24,461 nt of DNA, taken from Mnemiopsis leidyi (lineage: Eukaryota > Ctenophora > Tentaculata > Lobata > Bolinopsidae). Shown piece by piece: positions 18,937-24,461 of the stretch (position 1 is its first letter; the number at the start of each line of letters is the position of its first letter). The translations under genes and the position numbers were made by a program. The stretch lies in the NCBI GenBank assembly GCA_000226015.1, contig JH153055.1, positions 62,152 through 86,612 on the forward strand. The letters run 5' to 3'. The notes under the pieces are model-generated. The model made no database searches, was not told the origin of the DNA, and worked only from the letters and a program-made list of their open reading frames with translations.

Positions 18937-19649
18937 AACTTCACATTCTTCATCCCGTGATTGCTCGTTTTTGAGCGGTAATGTATCGCGGGTTGTTGAG
19001 GACCCTGTTTTCGTCCATTACACGTCAGAAAGAGGAACTGTAGCTTGTAGCTTCATCCTCCTGACTCCCCCCGTCTCCCCTTCCCGTCCTCTCTTGCCGC
19101 TTCTTAACTTTCACGTGAACTTTGGACTGTTGTCTTGCTCTGATTCACAACTCATACCTTTCTCGAATGGTCGCTCTGAAATTTTTATTTCTTTATTTCT
19201 TAAAGCTATGGACAAAAAGATATTGCTGTCCAAAATGCACTTAGCAATTCGATATTCAATAATCTACATTATCATTTTATATCGATAATCTGCTTCACGT
19301 ATATCAGCTGTATCTCTTTGTATCAAGACAAATCGATTATTCTATAGCTAATGCTATCAATTTCATCTCAGAGGAGACCAAAAGTTACCATCTTCTATAA
19401 TTTGACACTTCGCCATATCTATTTATCTCATCCGTTACCTCATGCAGATCTAGAGTGTAGATCATGTGAGCAGTGGGATCATTAGCCTAAATAGCCTGGT
19501 TAGACCTCCCGATACTATCGCTACATGTTTATTGAAGAGTTTGACACTACGCGTGTCACCTAGACATCATGACCATATCGGGCTCTTACAGCTCTCTAAA
19601 CACACACAACTCTATTGGACTTGATCGTGACTGGGCCGCCCTCCCTGCA

Positions 19650-19990
19650 TTAGTCTACTGGTCGGGTCGGACGTCTGCGACAAATTTGTGGATTCACATC
19701 GCCTGATCTAATTTCGTTGAACTGATTTCCAGGGTTAGTGTGTCCTTTCTGATTGATATCCCATTGAAAACTCCTCCCCTCCCTCCTCAATCGAGCAAGT
19801 TTTGAGAACTTCCGCATTCCCTCAACCACTGCCGGACTCGCTCCTGGAAATATTTTCGTCTGATGACCTGCCTTTCGTCGTCTGGTCGGTTGGAGCGTAC
19901 TGAACATCTCCGTCCTTATTTAGCTCTTTGTCCTGGGCGCTTTGTAATCATCGTGACAAATATGACAGAGCATCAAAATATATTCAAATT
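19650..19990 (-). other. minus-strand segment with overlapping open frames, possible exon
   Basis: One frame is open for 85 codons to a stop at 19650 (FSTLQPTRRRKAG...). Another reads DGDVQYAPTDQTTKGRSSDE then NISRSESGSG and stops. The third reads DDERQVIRRKYFQERVRQWL then RECGSSQNLLD and stops. All look more protein-like than the flanks and the composition is less AT-rich. I cannot choose a frame and see no strong splice acceptor. Confidence 0.25.
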
Positions 19991-20284
19991 TAGTGTTGTT
20001 TGAACGAGTATTATGCTGACTGAGGCAAGGCTGATCCAACTATAACACGTGCGAAGGAACGCCAATAAAAAGCTGTTTTCTTCCTTTAATAATGCTTTAA
20101 AATATTTTCTCGCTAATCTTGTTTGCTGATCTATTCTTGCACGCCGTACCATGGTTAATCGTGCTACTATTTGTTGAGTTCGGTTGTAATTTCTTAGGCG
20201 GTAACCAAATAGAGATAATGCTGCGACGTCATGATTGATTATAATGGTGGTTGTTCACTTAATGAGACTTCACCCTTCATAGGT

Positions 20285-20380
20285 CAGGTTTGAGTTTTCA
20301 CGCCACCTATAGAGTATAGAGGGACAAGAGGGCAGGTTTGAGTTTTCACGCTACCTACAGAAGGACAAAAGAGGGGCCTG
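20285..20380. repeat. 48-bp direct repeat, two copies
   Basis: caggtttgagttttcacg starts at 20285 and again at 20333, with conserved continuation (c(c/t)acctayag...ggacaa(g/a)ag). The period is 48, a multiple of three. Confidence 0.85.
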
Positions 20381-20538
20381 CTCTCTGTGTGAACCTGAGG
20401 GCCGATGTGTAATGTGTAGAAGTGTACTGCACCTGTAGTCTGTACCACACGTGCTAAATTCGGTAATGTTACTGTTGTCATATTTCCTAACACCCTTGAT
20501 CCTTGTCGGGCGACAGTATCGTAGTGACATAGCTCCAT
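20285..20538 (-). other. minus-strand open segment, possible exon
   Basis: From ATG at 20536-20538 one frame reads MELCHYDTVARQGSRVLGNM, TTVTLPNLARVVQTTG and runs into the 48-bp repeats, where it repeats GSVKTQT/GGVKTQT before stopping. A second frame reads HGAMSLRYCRPTRIKGVRKY then DNSNITEFSTCGTDYR and ends at a CAG|GTGCAG donor-like site. Both are plausible, neither is recognised, and only one at most can be real. Confidence 0.25.
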
Positions 20539-20540
20539 GC

Positions 20541-20600
20541 TCAATTATCAGCCCACTTCATCAATTATCTGCCCACCTGATCAGTTATCTGCCTACGTGC
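20541..20600. repeat. 20-bp tandem repeat, three imperfect copies
   Basis: Adjacent copies of tcaattatctgcccacctga, with two to four changes per copy, at 20541, 20561 and 20581. Confidence 0.9.
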
Positions 20601-21159
20601 AGTATTTCTCTACCAACCAGGAGCATATACAGCACTCACGTGTGCTGCTACTGTTGCTAACCAGTTAAGACTGAAAAAGTCACGAGGCCAATAACATTAA
20701 GTAAGGGTCGGTTTTTGTTAGACGGGGTGTATTGTGTAACTTGTGTTCAGTTCGCAGCCCGCCCAATTTGAATTCGTATACTGAGCACTTCTTCGAATGG
20801 ATGTTTCGTTGAATCTTCTAGAATTAGTTGTATTACATATGGTCTCAAGATTCTTTTGTTGTCTCATGGAAAATTAAAGTTCCAACAATGTGTTAATGGC
20901 CACATTTTGTCATACCTAGCTTGAAAACAGGCCGCATTGTATAATTATCAGGATTTATTCAAACACAAACAACTATGGAAATAGCAAAAGCACGTGTTTC
21001 TTCAGTCAGTTTGCCAACTAAGCGACAATCCTGTTTTATGAATAGTCAATGATTAAAGACACAGGAAGTTTTAATTTGGGTGGGGACTGGGAAAGGGGCG
21101 TATATTTTTGAACAAGTACCCAACATGGCTTGAATATTCTTCACCCAAGGAGACCAATA

Positions 21160-21369
21160 TCAAGCTCGGTCGACAGCATTAGATTTTGAAAATTTAACAT
21201 TACTCCCAGATTCACGTTCCTTATTCGTATGACTACTGCCTAGTCCAAGTATTTGATTAATTTTCCCATCCAGATCACCAAATACCAACCGACCTTTTCC
21301 TCGATCTTCTAAACTTTCCACAGAACACCACCTGTGCCAAATAGTCTCCCGTAGTTCCGCAAATTCCAA
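21160..21369 (-). CDS. candidate minus-strand terminal exon, unrecognised
   Basis: After a gaacggtttatag acceptor the phase-0 frame reads LEFAELRETIWHRWCSVESL, EDRGKGRLVFGDLDGKINQI, LGLGSSHTNKERESGSN and VKFSKSNAVDRA, then TGA at 21160. Codons favour purine-first, and amino-acid composition is typical of a soluble protein. An ATTAAA-type signal lies about 90 bases further along the minus strand. A 66-codon frame (21309-21509) overlaps it in another frame. No upstream exon was found inside the window. Confidence 0.4.
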   Translation of the reverse strand: MEFAELRETIWHRWCSVESLEDRGKGRLVFGDLDGKINQILGLGSSHTNKERESGSNVKFSKSNAVDRA

Positions 21370-21689
21370 CTATAAACCGTTCCGAAGAATGTTATTAAGT
21401 AACGATAACATCTGTTTCCCACCTCCAAACCCGCGTGCGCGTGTCTTTGTAGTTTGTGATGAAAACTTAACCAAGCAACTCCAACAACCCCGCCCTCTTT
21501 GTATCTCATACACCTCCTTAGCCGCTCTCTCTCCTCACACTAACACGGGCCATTACGTCAATTCTGGGGGCACCAAGTGGTGCTGTTTCACACACAACGA
21601 CAACTCTAACAGTGAGACTCTCAGTCTAAGTTTTGGTTACCGCTGGCCCCTTTCTTCTTCTGGAGCTACTGATTTAATCATTTAGCTGT

Positions 21690-22280
21690 CGCTTTTTGTC
21701 TCGTCAAAGTGTCGTTCAAACTCAAAGTTGTTATACGAAAAGTTTCTAAATTTTATACTTCTATTTCTGGAAATTAGTTAAAACCTTAAGATTAGTTAGG
21801 AGCTTGTTCCTGCTTAGATTCCTGTTGGCATTCCTGTTCATTTCTCTTCTGATTTTGGAGTTTAAAGAAAAGTAAATCGATTTTCTGCAATGCTGCTTAG
21901 TAAAACTTATATTTCCGCTCATCAAATATTATGACATACGACTACATATCCATGATATACCTTTCTATTTTAAGTTGAGATAAAGATCCACCAATCACAT
22001 CTACTTTTACGGCCATCCTATGGCTTGTTAAACAGCTCTTTCGCAGAATCTCCAACCATGATGATCTTAGTTTCATTCCGCGCTTTGCACGAACCTGTTT
22101 AATGATGATAGGTTGATCATGATCAGCTCTTGGTCTATCTTAGATACTATCCATATATAGCTCATCTAGTCGTACTTTCAGAATTGGAACCGATTAATAC
22201 ATCTTGCTACCTGTGCAGCTTGCAGCTCTGCCGTAAATAACTTCTTACTTTGCTTTTTTTATTAACAACTCCCGTATTTT
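21690..22280. other. intergenic, nothing seen
   Basis: AT-rich, dense in stops on all frames, no repeats or motifs recognised. Confidence 0.5.
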
Positions 22281-22410
22281 ATAGATATCCCTCCGTTCTA
22301 GATCCTTCTATTTTAGATCCCGCTGTCCTAGATCCCTCTAAACTATATCTTCCTATTCTTGATCCCCCGGTCCTATATCCCCCTGGTGGTTTTAGTGCAA
22401 TTTCACTGTA
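22281..22410 (-). mobile_element. possible pogo/Tc1-like transposon terminus with degenerate 16-bp subrepeats
   Basis: On the minus strand the sequence starts CAGTGAAATTGCACTAAAAC at 22408, preceded by TA (22409-22410). It continues into six or seven degenerate copies of a roughly 16-base unit (plus strand tagatccctct...cctat). A CAGTG terminus beside TA with tandem subterminal repeats resembles pogo/Tigger-like elements. The matching opposite end was not found, so this is a fragment at best. Confidence 0.4.
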
Positions 22411-23213
22411 TTTTTCCTGGACCATATAAAAATTATTATTCTATGATCCAAAATTCGAAAGATTTACCCTAACTGACATATTTTGATTTTTCAATCTTTA
22501 TAAATTTCATATAAAATAGTAGGTTAGGATTTAACTAGAATTGAAAGATTAATTAAACAGTTCAAAATTAGAATTAGAATATCAATTTTTTTCAATCTTT
22601 ATCAATTTCAACCGTGAACCGGCTAGTTAAACGGCTAGGGATAAACTAATTTCCAAATCTTTTATCTTTTATGCTTATTAGTTTTATCGGTCTTTATCAA
22701 GTCTTTATATAGTGGTTGATTACAGCCATATAATCGCAGATTTAGCTACCCGATTGCTGGTTAGATTTCACAATTCAGTACTCGAAATTACTATGACCGA
22801 GATAAGGATGCAGGTTTAGGGCTCCATATTTACCCTGACGTTACAAAGCCCCCAGTAATAATCCCTAGTAAGATAGTTGTGCACTGTGAAGGTTTGCAGG
22901 TTGTGCGATATTAAGAGTGACGAATGATGGAGCAAGGCTCTGCAGGACTGTACCACCAGCTGTTGTGCACATCCCTCCCCCTCCCCTCACGAATATGCTG
23001 TCGGAACCTCCCTAATTCCTAGTCCTACAACACGTATTGTGCAACTCTGATATGCTGCTCACCATCTGTGATGCTAGCAGTACTCACGTTATATACCTAT
23101 ACCTATAAGTGCTCCTTCCTTTGTTTGAGTACTACATTTTAATGGTCCATATGGTTTGAAAACACGCCGAATATATACGTGTTGGCTATCTGTGTGTTGC
23201 TTTCCCGCTCTTT
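22411..23213. other. intergenic, nothing seen
   Basis: AT-rich sequence with repeated tcaatctttat(a/c)aatttca segments near 22490 and 22585 but no coding signal. Confidence 0.5.
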
Positions 23214-23500
23214 TGGTTTGATGTAGGATCTTTCAACTATTTAGTTTGCACTCGAGTGCAATGGTTTGTTGTAGGATCTTTCAACAATTTAGTTTGCACT
23301 CGAGTGCAATGGTTGTTGTAGGATACTTCAACAATTTAGTTTAGACTGGACTACCATGGTTTGTGGTAGGATAATTCAACAATTTAGTTTAAACTCGAGT
23401 ACAAAAGTATGTGGTAGGATCTTTCAACAATTTACTTTAGACTCGAATATAATGGTTTGTGGTAGAATTATTTAACAATTTACTTCAGACTCGAGTGCAA
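23214..23500. repeat. 48-bp minisatellite, six copies, with embedded 16-bp palindrome
   Basis: Copies start at 23214, 23262, 23310, 23357, 23405 and 23453; the third is 47 bp. The unit is close to tggtttgttgtaggatcttt then caacaatttagtttgcactc and gagtgcaa. Copies one and two contain the perfect palindrome ttgcactcgagtgcaa. Later copies keep only part of it. Confidence 0.95.
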
Positions 23501-24240
23501 TGGCCCAGGTTATTTCACTCTTTGGCCTCTGCTGGTTTTGAGTTTTCTAAATTAATATTGCTGTGTTTTTTGTGTTTGGCCGTCGTTAAAGGGAGGTCGA
23601 GGAAAAGCGAGTACTAAAGTTCCTCCTGGCCTTACGCAACTATTTCTTATCTCTGATCTCTATTTCTCTAGATTTTTCTTCTCCGAATTTCACGTTTTCC
23701 AATAATAACGGAGCTTTTTTGCTAGACTTAACACACCCTCATAACAAGATGCAGCTTCATCCCAGTTCACCCACCCTATCTCTCATTATTATTCCCCTCC
23801 CCAAATCTTTCATCACATGAGACGTACATACCTCCCTGCTGATTAACCAGCTATTTAGCTCCCGTGCATCACGTCGTTAATTATTGGTAATATTACCTGT
23901 AGTCTTGTTAGTTGTTATTATTAGTCCTGATGTCCATATCTGCTTACCTAAAACATTTCATCTCATTTAGTAAATACAGGGCTGTCCTATCTTTAGCTCA
24001 TAGCTTGTTTTGTTCTGGTCCTTATTCTCTTATTCCCCCAAGTAAACTTCTACGCACATCCTCTATAGTATAATACAGTATAGGGAGCTGGAAGATATCC
24101 ATCTCTTTGTGCTCATACCATTACCATGTACAATGTACATCATATTATGACCGTACACATTACAGTACCTACCACTCAAATACTATTACACAATCTCTCC
24201 ATAATGTCTCTCGACTCTCTGAGTGGTGCATGCGCATTGA
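23501..24240. other. intergenic, nothing seen
   Basis: No open frame or element is supported. A short palindromic run, catgtacaatgtacat, sits near 24125. Confidence 0.5.
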
Positions 24241-24245
24241 ACACT

Positions 24246-24461
<216 letters not shown>

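Noticed and set aside
18971..19288. 105-codon plus frame near the CCAAT pair
   Set aside because: It begins at TTG rather than ATG, is pyrimidine-driven (Ser/Leu/Pro/Phe-rich) and shows no domain.

Overview
This window comes from an animal genome. The signs are spliced genes with GT-AG introns, an FMR1/FXR-family gene, mariner-, hAT- and pogo-like elements, several minisatellites and long simple repeats. It is AT-rich, with mostly short introns next to one 3.6-kb intron, and its repeats do not look vertebrate. I read it as a non-vertebrate metazoan but cannot name the phylum.

Bases 1-7308 (+) hold the 3' part of an FMR1/FXR RNA-binding protein gene. Four exons (340-1319) encode the tandem KH1-KH2 core and match vertebrate FMRP well. 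Five more exons (4916-7308) encode a fast-evolving tail rich in Arg/Ser, Lys-Pro and Gln/Asn, ending at a stop at 7306-7308. The 5' half (Agenet/Tudor domains) lies upstream of the window. One exon in the tail (4916-5039) does not fit its neighbour's phase and may be alternatively spliced.

The large intron (1320-4915) is full of structure. It has a 12-bp minisatellite directly after a splice donor, a 5-copy 47-bp minisatellite, a short stem-forming repeat, a minus-strand relic of a rhodopsin-type GPCR seventh helix, and a complete hAT-type MITE with 8-bp target duplications.

Bases 7309-14800 are mostly non-coding: the FMR 3' UTR, AT-rich spacer, a pogo-like inverted-repeat element, a 926-bp mariner-like element with perfect 27-bp terminal repeats and TA duplications, and two strong hairpins.

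Bases 14800-21400 contain several short minus-strand segments that look like exons. The best set (14926-16541) is a chain of six phase-compatible segments ending in a stop and followed by AATAAA. I could not assign it to a family. Other candidates lie at 17128-17220, 19650-19990, 20285-20538 and 21160-21369. Minisatellites (47, 20, 48 and 20 bp), a (TAG)n tract and a duplicated CCAAT motif are interspersed.

Bases 21400-24461 show no convincing gene. They hold a degenerate 16-bp repeat array beside a transposon-like terminus, a six-copy 48-bp minisatellite carrying a 16-bp palindrome, and a (CA)n tract that runs off the window end. No rRNA, tRNA, CRISPR array or prokaryotic operon was seen.
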